From NCBI GenBank assembly GCA_009809945.1, contig WTPW01000415.1, forward strand, positions 62,001 through 126,000: 64,000 nt of DNA, in the 5' to 3' direction. The notes beneath the pieces were generated by a model. The model had not been told where the DNA came from and did no database searches. It saw only the letters and a program-made list of their open reading frames with translations. Position numbers and translations under genes: made by a program. This stretch comes from Gigaspora margarita (lineage: Eukaryota > Glomeromycota > Glomeromycetes > Diversisporales > Gigasporaceae). Position 1 is the stretch's first letter. The number at the start of each line of letters is the position of its first letter. Shown here in pieces: positions 1-12,699 of the stretch.

Positions 1-1312
1 AGAATCTCAAATTTCATGAAATAATATTGAAAACTCGTGAAGATATTAACATTTTTGTAAATTTAGACGTATATGTTTTTGCAAGTTTTTCTCTATATTC
101 AAATGCTTCCAAAAACACTTTCTCAAAATGAAACCTCCAAAACGTGACTAAGTAAATTGATATAATAGGTATTCGAGAGTCTTTAATTAAAATTTCATCA
201 TAAAAGGATTAATATTGACGAAATTATAATGATTTTTCAATTTGCTTCCAGATTCAAGATTTTCTAAAATTTTTAATTTTGATATAAACAGAAAAATTAC
301 TATCACAGGCTAGATTTTTACAAGTTCAATAAAACAAGTTACTGCGCACTAAGTAAACTTTTAGAGCATATAATTGACTAATAGAATCTCAATTTTCATG
401 AAAAAATATTAAAAAATCGTGAAGATATTATGAGTTTGTAAATTTAAAAGTATACATTTTTGCAAGTTTTCCCCTATATTCAAATGCTTCTAAAAGCACT
501 TTTTCAAAATAAAACCTCCAAAACATGACTAAGTAAGTTGATATAATAGGTATTTGAAAGTCTTTGGTTAAAATTTTATCAAAAACGGATTAATATTGAT
601 GAAGATATTTAGATTTTCATTTGCAACTAGATTCAAATTTCTTTCAATTTTGGCACATAATATACATTTTTAGAAATAGAAAAAATTTTTTATCAAAGAT
701 ATCTCTATGAGTTCTTGACCAAATTCGATAAAAATTTTTCTTTAAATTCTAAAATAAATAAAATTCAAATAAAAAAATAATCATTGAATTTGGTCAAGAA
801 CTCATAGAGATATCTTTGATGAAAAATTCTTCTTTTCAAAAAAATATATTATAAAGAAGCTGTACCAAATAAAAATAGTATTATGAAATGAATATTTAAC
901 CAAATAACTTGAAATTTTAGAAATAATAATATTAATCTATACTCTATAGATTTTATTAGTGCGCAGTAACTTGTTTTATTTGAACTTGTGAAAATTTAGC
1001 CTATGATAGTGATTTTTCTGTTTCATCAAAATTGAAAATTTTAGAAAATTCTGAATCTGGAAGCAAATTGAAAAATCATCATAACTTCGTCAATATTAAT
1101 CTGTTTTTGATGAAATTTTAATTAAAGACTCTCAAATACTTATTATATCAACTTACTTAGTTACATTTGGAGGATTCATTTTGAGAAAGTGCTTTCAGAA
1201 ACATTTGAATATAGTAGAAAACTTGCAAAAACATATGCTTCTGAATTTACAAAAATGTTAATATCTTTATGTGTTTTTAATATTATTTCATAAAATTTGA
1301 GATTCTTTTAGT
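1..1312. repeat. Large foldback (inverted-repeat) element, left end possibly outside window
   Basis: Positions 1-365 reappear in inverted orientation at about 955-1310. Positions 383-640 are a second direct copy of 1-260 (period about 382), so the left arm is duplicated. The centre (683-833) is a hairpin built on the words CAAAGATATCTCTATGAG and its complement. No coding potential is visible. The first base of the window lies inside the arm, so the true left end cannot be placed. Confidence 0.75.
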
Positions 1313-2600
1313 CTATGATATGCGCTACAAGTATTGTTATAATTTTTTTTAGTTAGCATAGTAAAATTTCTTGTAAATCATTGCTAAATAGTGGGTCATT
1401 TTGAAAAAGCAAAAAAACATATTACAAAAAAGCTATGTTGAAATTGTTTACAGGAACTTTTATCAAAGATATCTCTATGAGTTCTTGACCAAATTTGATA
1501 AATTTTTTTATTTTAATTTTACAAATCCATAGAATTTGAATAAAAATATTTTTATTAAATTTAATCAAAAACTTATAGAGATAATATTAACTACAATTAT
1601 TATGTAATTACTAACTAATTTGCAATTGCATTACATAATTATTTGTTTATCAACATACAATCACGATTAATAATCATAATAAATATGCAGGATAAGTACC
1701 AAGTTGCTTTTAATACTAAAGCCCGATTACATACTACAACTACTTTTATTTATTTTCAATTATAATTGATTATTACTTTACTATATATAGCCATTAATGA
1801 CTTGTTTTATCCAGATCGATCATTATAGCGCAATTTAACTTGTTACAATAATTTTTGATAATGTGAGTAATTTGCTAAAATAAAATATAACATGTATAAA
1901 ATCTTAGTAATTTGACAAAATATTCAATTATAACCCTTTTTAAAATTAACTTCAATTTGCTAAATATTAAATTTGGACCTTAGATCAAATTTGAATCAAT
2001 TTGCTAAAAAATAAATATAATATATATCAGAGCCTACCCTAACCATGTATTTGTAGTAAAATCATATAATAAATAGTATGCCTTCAACCTGCAACTAAAA
2101 TTTTGGAACACATATTAGGGCATGCCTTTATTACATAATATTTTTTACTTAGTAGCTACCTTTATCTATATATAGTATGATCACCTTTATCTTAATTCTG
2201 ATTGGTTAATATAATGACTAATATTTATAAAATATTAAATAAATATATAATATTAAATAACTTTTGATTCAATAGTCCATTTTGGATATACTATTACCAA
2301 AATATTCATTTCAATTAGACTTTTCTAACAAGTTTAAAATTATTAAAACCAATTGCAAGGTTACAAGATCACTAAGGTTTTGTATTATTTTATATATAAA
2401 TTAAAATTTATATATATATTATACAATACTTTAATACACTTGTAATCCTGTAATTGAATTTTAATAATTTTTGACTTTTAGAATCATCTAATTGAGACAA
2501 ATATTTTGGTAGTAAAATTATTCAAAATGGATCAGTAGATCAAAAGTTACGTAATATTAAATATTATATATATATATTTTATATATTATATATAAATTAA
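1313..2600. other. AT-rich gene-free stretch with one hairpin
   Basis: No open reading frame worth calling. A hairpin at about 1456-1588 reuses the central stem words of the neighbouring foldback element (CAAAGATATCTCTATGAG then its degenerate complement), so it is probably a fragment of the same family. The rest is simple AT-rich sequence. Confidence 0.6.
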
Positions 2601-2969
2601 GGGAATATAAATTTGTCACACTCTGTAATTCTGACCAATCAATCATATGATTTAGTTAAAAAAAATTTTTTTAAAAAATTAAAAATTTTACTTAGTAAAT
2701 ATAAAATAAATAAATGATAACAAACTATATAGTGTAAAATTTTATTCTAAACAACTTTTACTAAGTTTCAAAAATAGATTGTCTTAGTAAAAAAATATTT
2801 TTAAAAAAAAATTAAAAATTTTCAATATTAGCACATATAAAACTTTTTTTACTAAAACAATTTATCTTTATAACTTAGAAATATTGTTTAGTATAAAATT
2901 TTATATATAATTCTTAAGAATAAATTTATTTGTTGCACATGCAATATTGTTACACCTGCTGCAGATTAA

Positions 2970-3170
2970 TAAAATCAGATATAACATAAAACCAAAACAA
3001 TTAAAATAACCTATTTTTTCATTGGTTAGGGTTAGGGTAGGGGTAAAGATTGTGTGTATGGGTTAGAAGAAGATTTATTGTAAAATTTTGCATAAAATTT
3101 TTTTGTTAAATCCAAAGAGTAGTTTCATATATTCAATTTTAAGTTATAGACGATTTGTAACATAATGAAA
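2970..3170 (+). repeat. Dispersed repeat with TTAGGG-like core
   Basis: The order of blocks is: ACATAAAACCAAAACAAT, a short GGTTAGGGTTAGGG tract (about 3026-3040), then a region ending AAATTTTTTTGTTAAA. The same order occurs at 7310-7510, 45330-45510 and inverted at 41880-42060. It lies in the left arm of the TIR element at 2601-4728. No coding capacity. Confidence 0.5.
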
Positions 3171-4441
3171 ATTTGTTTTGAATTTCTGATCATGTAATAT
3201 TACACTTGATCTTAAAATTTGATTGGGAGAGTAACATACAAGGCACATCATATGAGGTGATAAATAAATTTACTCATTCTTAAAATATAAATATAGATTA
3301 AATTAGTAAAAAAAAGTTTTATATATACACTCTCTTGACAAAGTCATAGAATTTTTAATAATCATGATGATCTAATCTAATTTGTTGTGATCGTAGCTAT
3401 ATGTAAAAACCAAAAATTTTTATATGCAAATCAGTATTAGTGCGATAAATAAAGTTGTTTGCTATAATGATTTGCACATAATATAAGAAATTTAGAAAAT
3501 TTTATTTTTTTAAAAAAATATTTTGATATTTTAGATGTCTGTAAACAAAAAATAAAAAAATAATTAAAATTATTATATCTCGATACATTCTTGAACCCTT
3601 TAGAATTTTTTTATGAAATTTAATCCTATATACTTTAGAACCTAGAGAACACTTTAATTAAGTTGATAATTACTGAATTAGTGTTATCAATACAGTTGTT
3701 CCAGAAAATAATGTATTTTAATAAAATTTTTAATTTTAAAAAAGTACTATTTTTTGTATCTTAAAATTTTATATAATAATATATTGTAAAATTTATAATA
3801 AAATAATTTAATAAAATAAATAATATATAATATAATATAATATAATATATATACTGCATTTTAGAATCATATTCTTATAAATTTTATAATGTTTTATTAT
3901 ATAACAATTTTAAGATACAAAAAATAGTATTTTTTAAAATTGAAAATTTTATTAAAATACATCATTCCTAGAACAACTGTATTGTTAACACTAATTTTTG
4001 ACTTAATTTAAGTTGTTCTCTAGTTCTAAAGCATATAGGATTAAATTTTTATTAAAAATTCTAATAGGTTCAAGAATGTGTCAAGATATAATAAATTTAA
4101 TTATATTTTTATTTTTTGTTTACAGACATCTAAAATATCAAAATATTTTCAAAAAAAAACTTAATAAAATTTTCTAAAATTCTTATATTATGTACAAATC
4201 ATTATGGCAAACAACTTTACTTATTGCACTAAGACTGATTTGTATATAAAAAATTTTGGTTTTTATATATAGCTACGATCACAACAAATTAGATTAGATT
4301 GTTATGATTATTAAAAATCTTGCAACTTTTGTCAAAGGAGTGTACTAACATTGAAAATTTTTGATTTTTCTTATAAAACATTTTTTTACTAAGACAATCT
4401 ATCTTTTGGACTTAGAAAAAGTTGTTTAGAATAAAATTTTA

Positions 4442-4593
4442 GGGCCATGTCATTAATCACCTGATTATTTTTTATTAGAGGCCTACCTTCCTTCTTCCCC
4501 TTCTTAATATAAATTTGGTTAGGTTCCTATATATAATTTCAATATTTTTTACTCTCCTCCCCCTAAAAATTACCTGATTTTTGTCACTCCCCT
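4442..4593 (+). mobile_element. 152-bp MITE, TA-flanked (copy 1 of 3)
   Basis: Begins GGGCCATGTCATTAATCACC and ends near CCTGATTTTTGTCACTCCCC. The same 147-152 bp unit occurs at 41201-41347 (inverted) and 53765-53916. All three copies are bounded by TA on both sides, as expected for Tc1/mariner-type (Stowaway-like) MITEs. The terminal inverted repeats are imperfect. It sits inside the older element 2601-4728, so it is younger than that insertion. Confidence 0.75.
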
Positions 4594-5220
4594 TACATTA
4601 TATAATGTGCTATTTTATATTTTTTTTACACTTTATTAAGTAAATTTTTAATTTTTAAAAAATTTTTTGTTTACAAAATCGTGTGATTTGATTAGTCAGA
4701 ATCATGGGTGTGACAAATATATATTCCCATAATTTAATATATATTATATATTATATATATTATATATAGACATGATTACTGAATGCTAAATCCTGGGTCC
4801 CCAAGTTACAGGAAAATCAGCTAGTTGTGGCAGCATGCAGGCTTGAGATACTTACCCAATGTGGTAGAGGTAGCTGCATGGCTTGAGATATGAACTTCTG
4901 AGGAGTACACTAGTAAGGATTTAAAGGTACACCAATTTGGAAGCATAAAGCGCCTACCTGGAATCCCATACACCAAATTGGAAGTGATGATACTAGGGAA
5001 TGTGGGTAAAGTGGCAGACATTTGAATACCAATTGTTGGCTAGAAGGGGGCATACAAAAAACCAGGCTAACTATATAAATAGGAATATGGTAGGCTCTGG
5101 TAGGTTTAGATTATGGATAAAGATAGTCCAAGTTTCGGTACTTAGTAGATAGTATAAGATTGTAATGCAATAGATGTTGCATCATTGTAACAGTTGATAT
5201 ACACTCAATAAAGACCAGAG

Positions 5221-7020
5221 TAGTGCTCCTACAGACCAGACTCGAACCGGACTTTAGTCAAGTCTGAGTCTGGTCTGATTTTCGGACCGGACTCAGACTT
5301 TTATATTCAGACTTTTTAGTCAAGTCTGAGTCTGGTCTGGGTCTGGTCCGAAGTCTGCAGACTGGTCTGAGTCCAAAAATATTTATATGTATTTTTTGGC
5401 GCTGAACAAGTTTACTTAGTGCATTTTGTTAGAATAAATTAGTAAAATTTTATGAATCATAAGATTTTATAGAATTTTATTAATAAAATTTATAAAATCT
5501 TATAATTCGCAAATATTTATTAATTAATTCTAACAAAATGCACTATGTAAACTTGTTCAGCACCTAAATATGCATAAAACGGCTGTTTTGTTTTTATTTT
5601 ACTTGTACTTTAGAGATTTGATGCACAATTTTGGATTTTTGATCAAAAAAGACAAAATTTAACATCTTATCTCCAAATTTCAAGTAAAATAAAAACAACC
5701 CTGCCAATTTAATGTATTTATAGGTGCTGAACAAGTTTACTTAGTGCATTAAATTAGGAATAATTAGTAAAATTTTGTGAATCATAAGATTTTATAGAAT
5801 TTTATTAGTAAAATTCTATAAATTCTTAAAATTCACAAATTTTTATTAANNNNNNNNNNNNNNNNNNNNNNNNNNNNNNNNNNNNNNNNNNNNNNNNNNN
5901 NNNNNNNNNNNNNNNNNNNNNNNNNNNNNNNNNNNNNNNNNNNNNNNNNNNNNNNNNNNNNNNNNNNNNNNNNNNNNNNNNNNNNNNNNNNNNNNNNNNN
6001 NNNNNNNNNNNNNNNNNNNNNNNNNNNNNNNNNNNNNNNNNNNNNNNNNNNNNNNNNNNNNNNNNNNNNNNNNNNNNNNNNNNNNNNNNNNNNNNNNNNN
6101 NNNNNNNNNNNNNNNNNNNNNNNNNNNNNNNNNNNNNNNNNNNNNNNNNNNNNNNNNNNNNNNNNNNNNNNNNNNNNNNNNNNNNNNNNNNNNNNNNNNN
6201 NNNNNNNNNNNNNNNNNNNNNNNNNNNNNNNNNNNNNNNNNNNNNNNNNNNNNNNNNNNNNNNNNNNNNNNNNNNNNNNNNNNNNNNNNNNNNNNNNNNN
6301 NNNNNNNNNNNNNNNNNNNNNNNNNNNNNNNNNNNNNNNNNNNNNNNNNNNNNNNNNNNNNNNNNNNNNNNNNNNNNNNNNNNNNNNNNNNNNNNNNNNN
6401 NNNNNNNNNNNNNNNNNNNNNNNNNNNNNNNNNNNNNNNNNNNNNNNNNNNNNNNNNNNNNNNNNNNNNNNNNNNNNNNNNNNNNNNNNNNNNNNNNNNN
6501 NNNNNNNNNNNNNNNNNNNNNNNNNNNNNNNNNNNNNNNNNNNNNNNNNNNNNNNNNNNNNNNNNNNNNNNNNNNNNNNNNNNNNNNNNNNNNNNNNNNN
6601 NNNNNNNNNNNNNNNNNNNNNNNNNNNNNNNNNNNNNNNNNNNNNNNNNNNNNNNNNNNNNNNNNNNNNNNNNNNNNNNNNNNNNNNNNNNNNNNNNNNN
6701 NNNNNNNNNNNNNNNNNNNNNNNNNNNNNNNNNNNNNNNNNNNNNNNNNNNNNNNNNNNNNNNNNNNNNNNNNNNNNNNNNNNNNNNNNNNNATAAAATT
6801 TTACTAATTTATTCTAACAAAATGCACTAAGTAAACTTGTTCAGCGCCAAAAAATACATATAAATATATTCGGACTCAGACCAGTCTGCAGACTTCGGAC
6901 CAGACCCGGACCGGAATCATAGTTGAGTCTGAGTCTGGTCTGAAGTCTGAAATTAGTAAAATTTAGAGTCTGAGTCTGGTCTGATCCCGGACCAGACCCG
7001 GACCGGACCTAGGAGCACTA
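5221..7020. mobile_element. Non-autonomous hAT-type element inside the SINE
   Basis: Termini are TAGTGCTCCT and AGGAGCACTA, a perfect 10-bp TIR starting with the YARNG signature of hAT elements. The flanks are GACCAGAG (5213-5220) and GTCCAGAG (7021-7028), an 8-bp target duplication with one mismatch. Removing the element restores the SINE 3' end. Subterminal arrays of GTCTGAGTCTGGTCTG-like words occupy 5235-5375 and 6870-7005. Inside are inverted copies of GAACAAGTTTACTTAGTGC. A 943-base gap hides the centre, so absence of a transposase cannot be confirmed. Confidence 0.85.
5850..6792. other. Assembly gap (Ns)
   Basis: Continuous run of 943 N inside the hAT element. The sequence on both sides is palindromic (GCACTAAGTAAACTTGTTC and its complement), so the assembly probably broke on an inverted repeat. 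Confidence 0.99.
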
Positions 7021-7080
7021 GTCCAGAGGCATGACCTCACCTTAAAAAAAAAATATATATATATATATAGACATGATTAC

Positions 7081-8390
7081 CAACCCTGATCATGTATTCA
7101 TACTAAAAATTATATGATTAATGGCATGCCCTATATGCAAATTGAAAATTAACTTTGCATGGCCTTTTGCATAATATGAAATCAAAAAATTTTAGACTTT
7201 TTTTTTTAGATCTATTGAGTAATCCAAAAATTTAAAGTTACTATCAGAGAAAAAATTAAATAGTATAATGGAATAGAATTTTTTATTTTTTTGCCTATGT
7301 GATATATCATACTCTATAAAATCTTGTATAACATAAAATCAAAACAATAAAATAAATTCATTAGTTTAGGGTTAGAATAAGGTTAAATTAGAATTAAGGT
7401 AATGTGCTTTAGTAAAAAAGCTTTAGTTCAGAATTTCAAGAGAAAATTTTTTTGTTAAAGCAAGAGAGATAGTTTCATAAGCAAAATTTTGTACTATAGC
7501 TGATTTTTTAAAAAAAAATTGCAATCACTTTGACTTTACTTTATACCTGATTCTTCATTATAATGGGTTGATCAGTAGGTGGCAATACATTATCATAGCA
7601 ATAAATTATAAAATCCAATAAAATAATTGGCACAATTAAAATTTTTTAAAAATTTTTTTTAAAAATTAGGTCAGCAAGTTATATAAAATAAAATTAACTT
7701 TATATAATCTAATCAACTAATAAATTTATTACATAAATCACATGCTTGATTGATCAGTTAAATAGATATATAATCAACTAGTGCAACAGGTGGCGCTTAC
7801 GCGCCACCCTCTTATTCATTACATTTTAGTAGCATATAGTATAATTGAAATTATTATAATTTTACTGTTAAAAATCATGTTTTCTATCATGTGTTAATGT
7901 AAAAAAGTAGTACAACTTAGGCCAGACCAACTTAATTTGGTAGTTTACATTACCTTCTCTCTTCTTCTACCTCCCTCCTCCCACTATTAATGCAGAAAAT
8001 TTTGGAAAAATTTTATCTTTTAGTCTAAAAAAATTTAATTTCTTGGTTTTTATAGCATGAAATTTTTAAATGGACTCGGCCAGTCAGCTTTTTTTATTAA
8101 TTTCATACATAGAATTTTATAAAATTAAAAAAAATTTTCTAATTTCACCTGGTTATTAAAATATATAAAAAATATTTTTAAATTTTATAAATTTTGACCT
8201 AACCGGTTATGAAAACCAATTAATTAATTTTACATGGCCTTATGGATTATTTAAGAAAATTTTTATATAAACTCTTTTTTGCAAGAAGTATGTAATATAA
8301 ACCATAAATTTAATTGGTTTAGCCTACTACCACTTTCTGGTAACACACATAGTTAAGACTAAGCCAATTTTCAAAAAAAATTATCATGAA
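7081..8390. other. Gene-free AT-rich spacer
   Basis: No gene seen. It contains another copy of the dispersed TTAGGG-like repeat (about 7310-7510) and a GC-rich hairpin at 7789-7808, described separately. The rest is AT-rich sequence without recognisable features. Confidence 0.6.
7789..7808. repeat. Isolated GC-rich perfect hairpin
   Basis: GGTGGCGC, loop TTAC, GCGCCACC: an 8-bp perfect GC-rich stem in surroundings that are mostly A and T. Compact GC stems of this kind occur near the 3' end of Helitrons, but no CTRR terminus follows within about 12 bases, so that reading is not supported. Confidence 0.6.
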
Positions 8391-8399
8391 TTCTATCAT

Positions 8400-11145
8400 A
8401 TCTACTGTAAAGATAATATTACAGAACTTGCTATTCTATTAATACACAGTTTTGGTCAAAGTTATATTTGCATCGGAATAGTCATGTTTTTTTGTGAGTT
8501 ACTGTAAAATTTTAGTTATAGAGCTTGCTGTTCTCTTGATACACAGTATATGGATAGAGTTAAGTTAGTTTGAATTTTGTATACTGTAAAAATTCTGTCA
8601 CAGATCTTTACTATGCCAGTGACATACAGTATGTGGTTAAGGTTTAGCTAGTATGTGGATAAGGTTGAGTTAGCTTTGCATTGTAAGTTATTATAAAAAC
8701 TTCTGTTACAGATCTAATTTGCTATTCTGGTGATATCAGTATATGGTTAAGATTGAATTAGTTTGCATTATATATTACTGTAAAAAATTCTGTTACAAAC
8801 TTACTCACTATTCCACTAATGCACAGTATGTGGTTAAGGTTGAGATAGTATGTATTGTAAGTTACTATAAAAAGTTTTGTTACAGAACTTATGTGCTATA
8901 TGGTAACACACAGTTTGATATATAGGTTTATTAATTTGTATTGGAACTATCATTAATTCTATTATAAGTTGATATAAAAATTTGTAACAGAATTTACTTA
9001 CTATTTCAATAACAAAGTATATGATTAAGGTTAAGTTAGTTTGCATTAGAAATATTATAATTTCTATTAAAAGTTACTGTAAAAAATTCTATTATAGAAC
9101 TTGCTTGCTATTCTAGTAACATATTATGTGAGATAGTTTGCATAGTAAATTATTATAAAAAATTTAGTTAAAAATCTTACTCACTATTCTATTGATACAC
9201 AGAAAGTAATTAAGTTTGAGTTAATTTATTAGAATTATTATGTTTTTTATCTTGAACTAATGTAAAAATTCTGTTACAGAAAATAGTATATGGCTAAGGT
9301 TATATTTGAATTAAAATTATTTCTGTTATACTTACTATAAAAATTATATTACTGAATTTACTTGCTATACAGTAATACAAAAATATTGATAAGGTAGAGT
9401 TAGTTTATATTGGAATTATCATTTTATTGTAAGTTACTACAAAAGTTCTGTTATAGAACTTGTTTGTTATTGCAGTATGTAATTAAGACTAAGTTAATTT
9501 GAATTTAAATTATCATGATTTTTGATGTAAGTTACTGTAAAAAATTCTGGTACAGCCTTACCTTACTTGTTATTTTAGTGATATACAATATGAGGTTAAT
9601 GTTGAGTTATAGTTTGTATTTGAATTATTGTGATTTCTATTGTGAATGATTGCAAAAATTCTGATATAGACTTGTTTATTACCCAATAACACAGTATATA
9701 ATTTAGTTTGCATCATAATTATTGCAATTTCTATCATGAGTTACTGTAAAAAATTGTGTTATAAAACTTGCTATTTTAGTAATATACAGTATACAGTAAA
9801 GGTTGATTTAGTAATGAAATTATTGTGTTTTCTATTATGAGTTAACTGTAAAATTTTGCTGCAGAATTTACTTGCTATTTTGGTAATATACAGCATATGG
9901 TTAAAGTTGAGTTAGCATTGGAATTATTGTTATTTCTATTAAGGGTTACTATAAAAACTATGTTATAAACTTACTATACTGGTAATGTTTGATTGTATTA
10001 GATTATTATATTTTCTATTGTGGATTACTGTAAAAAAAGTTATAGAACTTACTCACTGTTATAATAATATAGATAATGAAAGTTGAAAATTCAAGGGAAT
10101 AATTCAAGGTTTTATAATAAAAGAGAAGACCATATGGTCTAAAATATCCTAAAAGAGTTTAAATTGGATAATGTAGAAGTGCCAGTAGAAAGTTGAAGAC
10201 AAAGGTAAGGTAACTTTAGAAGGTTGAGGTATAATATCCTACAGTAAATAGTTAAGGTTAAGTTAGTTTGTATTGGAATTATAATGATTTCTAATATGAA
10301 TTACTATAAAAATTCTCTTATAGGACTTGCTAATTTATAAACACAAATTATAATTTAGTTTGAATTAGAATTAATATATTTCTAATGTAATATACTAAAA
10401 ATTGTTATAGAACTTGCTTGCTATTCCAGTGATACATAATATGTAGTTAAGATTTAGTTAGTTTTATTGAAATTATTGTAATTTTTATTGTTATTAGAAT
10501 AGCAATTAAGTTTTGTAAAGATTTTTATATTGTAACTATGAAAAACATAATTCTAATACAAACTATTCAACCAAATATTTGTGTTACTGGAATAGTAAGT
10601 CCTATAACAAACCTTTTTATAGTAACTCACACACAGTAAGTGGTTAAAATTGAGTTAATTTGTATTAGAATTATTATGATTTTCAATATGAATTACTATA
10701 AAAATTTTGCTATATAACTTTCTATTCCAGTAACATATAGTATATAGTTGAATTAGTTTGCATTAAAATTATCCTATTTCTATTATGAGATGCTGCAAAA
10801 AATTGTTACAGACTTACTATTTGGTAATACACAGTATGTGGCTAAGATTGTATTATTTTGTATTTGAAGTATTGTTTTTTTTCATGAATTGCTGCAAAAA
10901 TCCTGTTATAGAACTTACTCACCATTTTAATATCATGATTTTTATCATGAGTTGCTTTGCTATCAAAATTCTGTTACAGAACTTATTTCATTATAAACAC
11001 AGCATGTGGTTATGTTTGAGATAATTTGTAACAGAATTACATAATTTCTATCGCAAATTGCTATCAAAAATTCTGACACACAGTATGTGGTCAATATTGG
11101 GTTAATTTGCATTAAATTGTCATGATAAGTTACTGTAAAAAAATT
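8400..11145. repeat. Degenerate satellite array, unit about 80-110 bp
   Basis: More than 20 diverged units in tandem. A consensus unit runs: GAGTTACTGTAAAAATTCTG, TTACAGAACTTGCTTGCTAT, TCCAGTAACACACAGTATGT, GGTTAAGGTTGAGTTAGTTT, then GCATTGGAATTAT. Anchor words (CACAGTATGTGGTTAAGG and variants) recur at about 8625, 8727, 8825, 9010, 9785, 9890, 10630, 10830, 10998 and 11080. A unique segment at about 10080-10240 interrupts the array. Short open frames in the array are by-products of the repeat. Confidence 0.85.
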
Positions 11146-11627
11146 GGTACTCACTATTTCAGACAAATAAGTGTTGGTAAAAATGTTAGAAAAAAAAGAA
11201 ATAGACCCATATGTATGTACATACATGCATACATTCAGTAGATTTTGGCTAATTGCACAGTTTTTCAAAAATGGCCATTAAGGTAAATTTACCAAGTACA
11301 CAGTATTATAAGTATGTAAAAAGAAATGAGAGCAGTGCTAAATTTGCAAGTTGAAAAACGATGAAAGATCTACAGGTTGATGAGTCGAACAGAACAATGA
11401 AATTATATATATATTTAACATTAATATCCAGAATATTTTTTATAAAGATATGCTAACAAAAATCTGATTTTTATTGTCTAAGCTAATATAATATAATATA
11501 AATTGTATATATTTTAGAATAGTAGTTAGCAGTATTAGAAAAAAAACTGAAAAAGCTAGGGTAGGATAAACTTGATATAGTTTATTAATCCATTAATATA
11601 AGCTTTATTAGTTAATTATCAAAACCA

Positions 11628-12060
11628 TGCATAATATAATATAAAAGTTTATTATTTAAAAGTTATGTATAGATCTCAGTTTTTATTTATGTATTATAAT
11701 TCTTCACGGATTTCAAATAGATGTACAGCCTTAATGGCTTGGTGGTTTAGAATAAAATTTTGTAAAGATCAATATTATGTCTTTATAAACAAAGTTATAG
11801 AACTATTTCTTTAAATACAAAAAAAATTTTTAAATTATTGTTTTAAAAAAGATTTGAGTCAGTTTTATATTTAAACGAAAAAAATAGTTCTATAAATTTG
11901 TTTGTATAGACATAATATTGGTCTTTACAAATTTTTTTCCTAAACCACTGAGCCATTACGGCTGTGCATCTATTTGAAATCCGCAAAGGATCATGGTACA
12001 TAAATAACAATTGAGATCTATATAAAAAATTTTAAATAATAAACTTTATATTATTCTATA
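11628..12060. repeat. Inverted repeat (foldback MITE-like)
   Basis: The arm at about 11628-11800 (with ATTTCAAATAGATGTACAGC near 11710) pairs with 11900-12060 (GCATCTATTTGAAATCC). The arms are diverged but collinear, including TTTATTATTTAAAA and GATCTCAGTTTTTATTTATG with their complements. No coding potential. Confidence 0.7.
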
Positions 12061-12206
12061 TATAGTTTTGATTTACATCAGATATCGACCACCCCAACGT
12101 AACGTGCTGCTATTAATCAAATGATTATTGCGGTTGCGGACCAATATTAATTGCACGTACGTATGTAAGTGGCTCATCACGAACCAAGTTGAGTACATCT
12201 ATTTAC

Positions 12207-12542
12207 CAGGGACAGTGAATAATATCAATTTGTATCGATCATATATAAAACGGCCAAATCATGGGGAAATCGATATTTTCGCAACTTTTAATGCAGCGTA
12301 ACAATATGAACTTGGGCAAACTTAAAAGTATAATTCGGGTCGGGCAATATAAATTTGCTAACTTGAACCGTTGATAAGCTTCAGTAATCAACAAACACGT
12401 CAGAAGAAAGTTACTGATCACGTTATATCACGTTATCTGTAACCGTTGTACAAAATTTTGCATTCTAATTGGCCAATCATGAGTATATCGATATAAATCG
12501 ACATACCGATCGATATTTTTGCAATATTATTCACCGTCCCTG
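12207..12542. mobile_element. 336-bp hAT MITE with exact 8-bp TSD
   Basis: Ends are CAGGGACAGTGAATAATAT and the complement ATATTATTCACCGTCCCTG. CAGGG fits the hAT YARNG end rule. Identical flanks CTATTTAC lie at 12199-12206 and 12543-12550. Subterminal TATCGAT/ATCGATA words repeat on both sides. Base composition is clearly more balanced than the surroundings. The 60-codon minus-strand frame inside is not thought to be a gene. Confidence 0.92.
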
Positions 12543-12699
12543 CTATTTACCCAGCTTTGGATACACATGTGTTTATTTTCACCGATCTTCTATCGATGAT
12601 CTTCCAAGTTTTCGATGATCTTATTAAAAAAAAACAAAAAAACAGGAAGATCATTTCCTTCGAACTAACCACATTCACAAATATTGTAATACAATAGTT

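Larger units (their letters stand above)
2601..4728. mobile_element. MULE-like non-autonomous TIR element (old copy)
   Basis: The left end reads GGGAATATAAATTTGTCACA and the right end is its near complement (GTGTGACAAATATATATTCCC spans 4708-4728). Flanking nine-mers are ATAAATTAA and ATAATTTAA, 8 of 9 identical, which fits the 9-bp target duplication of Mutator-like elements. Long inverted arms run inward (3331-3700 pairs with 3960-4345; 2640-2900 pairs with parts of 4360-4660). The ends resemble those of the elements at 15438-16699 and 43601-43825. A 152-bp MITE (4442-4593) is inserted in the right arm. No transposase is encoded. Confidence 0.7.
4780..7061 (+). mobile_element. 5'-truncated tRNA-class SINE (family B), split by a hAT element
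   Basis: 4780-5220 plus 7029-7061 match the 3' half of the minus-strand SINE at 42252-43517. Shared words include CAGCATGCAGGCTTGA and the terminal CAATAAAGACCAGAGGCATGA, followed by a poly(A)/(TA) tail. The insertion is bracketed by identical 19-bp direct repeats TATATATAGACATGATTAC (4761-4779 and 7062-7080), typical of target-primed retroposition. The tRNA-like 5' head is missing. The short open frame on the minus strand here is a chance frame. Confidence 0.85.

Noticed and set aside
4821..5021. Minus-strand 66-codon frame
   Set aside because: Entirely within the antisense of a SINE body.
7789..7808. Helitron 3' terminus
   Set aside because: No CTRR follows the hairpin at the required distance and no TC 5' end was identified.
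8400..11145. CRISPR-like array
   Set aside because: Units are fully repetitive with no constant repeat/unique spacer pattern, and the DNA is eukaryotic.
8743..11268. Several short frames in the satellite array
   Set aside because: They follow the tandem repeat, have no domain, and differ between units.
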